Source: Tannerella sp.
GTDB lineage: Bacteria > Bacteroidota > Bacteroidia > Bacteroidales > Tannerellaceae
Direction of reading: 5' to 3'
NCBI GenBank assembly: GCA_031262895.1
Contig: JAISGW010000186.1
Coordinates: 1-5,700, forward strand
Length of the DNA stretch: 5,700 nt
Every line of letters begins with the position of its first letter. Position 1 is the first letter of the stretch. The notes under the pieces were generated by a model, which worked only from the letters and a program-made list of their open reading frames with translations, had not been told where the DNA came from and did not search any database. The translations under genes were made by a program, and so were the position numbers. Shown here one piece after another: positions 5,651 through 5,700 of the stretch.

Positions 5651-5700
5651 ATGGGAAAGATTATTGGAATAGACTTGGGAACGACCAACTCCTGCGTAGC
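5651..5700 (+). CDS. dnaK: Chaperone DnaK (Hsp70), N-terminal fragment
   Basis: Only the first 16 codons and two further bases are inside the window; the gene runs off the right end. The visible peptide MGKIIGIDLGTTNSCV is the first beta strand and phosphate-1 loop (DLGTTNS) of the Hsp70 ATPase domain. DnaK is the ATP-driven cytoplasmic chaperone that works with DnaJ and GrpE. The bacterial DnaK signature GIDLGTTNS is complete. The ATG at 5651 is preceded by an A-rich leader and no Shine-Dalgarno sequence. A paralogous Hsp70 such as HscA is less likely given the match, but 16 residues cannot fully exclude it. Confidence 0.93.
   Translation, partial: MGKIIGIDLGTTNSCV

Overview
The window reads as ordinary chromosomal DNA from a member of the Bacteroidota, most likely the order Bacteroidales, with fairly GC-rich coding sequence. 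Three things point there. The recognisable promoters carry the Bacteroides-type -7 element TAnnTTTG, in the best case with a TTG -33 element 19 bp upstream. The starts lack Shine-Dalgarno sequences and follow A-rich leaders. The proteins (a GGNGT/PKTIDND phosphofructokinase, a long M16 peptidase with an insert after HxxEH, and a DnaK beginning MGKIIGIDLGTTNSCVA) resemble Bacteroidales versions as I remember them. I cannot fix the genus.

Layout. Positions 1-204 are a non-coding, repeat-rich stretch downstream of pfkA. It holds a promoter-like element, a GC-rich hairpin followed by T5 on the + strand, and an 84-bp block of 21-bp tandem repeats of the form A-A'-B-B'. Positions 205-1233 (minus) encode a complete ATP-type 6-phosphofructokinase. 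Positions 1234-1342 are a compact divergent promoter region. Positions 1343-2527 (plus) encode a complete NhaA Na+/H+ antiporter. After a 112-bp gap with its own -7 element, positions 2640-5507 encode a complete, apparently signal-peptide-free M16 zinc metallopeptidase of 955 residues that starts with GTG. A 143-bp leader with possible stem-loops and a promoter candidate precedes dnaK, whose first 50 bases (5651-5700) close the window.

How the genes fit together. They are housekeeping functions rather than one pathway: glycolytic commitment (pfkA), sodium/pH homeostasis (nhaA), and protein turnover and folding (M16 peptidase followed by dnaK). pfkA and nhaA share an intergenic promoter region but face apart. 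The M16 gene and dnaK are codirectional and each has a promoter candidate, so they need not form an operon.

I see no defence system, mobile element, CRISPR array, tRNA or rRNA. The least explained part is the left 204 bp. Its repeats, its two mutually exclusive hairpins and its + strand promoter/terminator pair do not belong to any gene visible here. Everything there is inference from short motifs, and the window cuts it off on the left.
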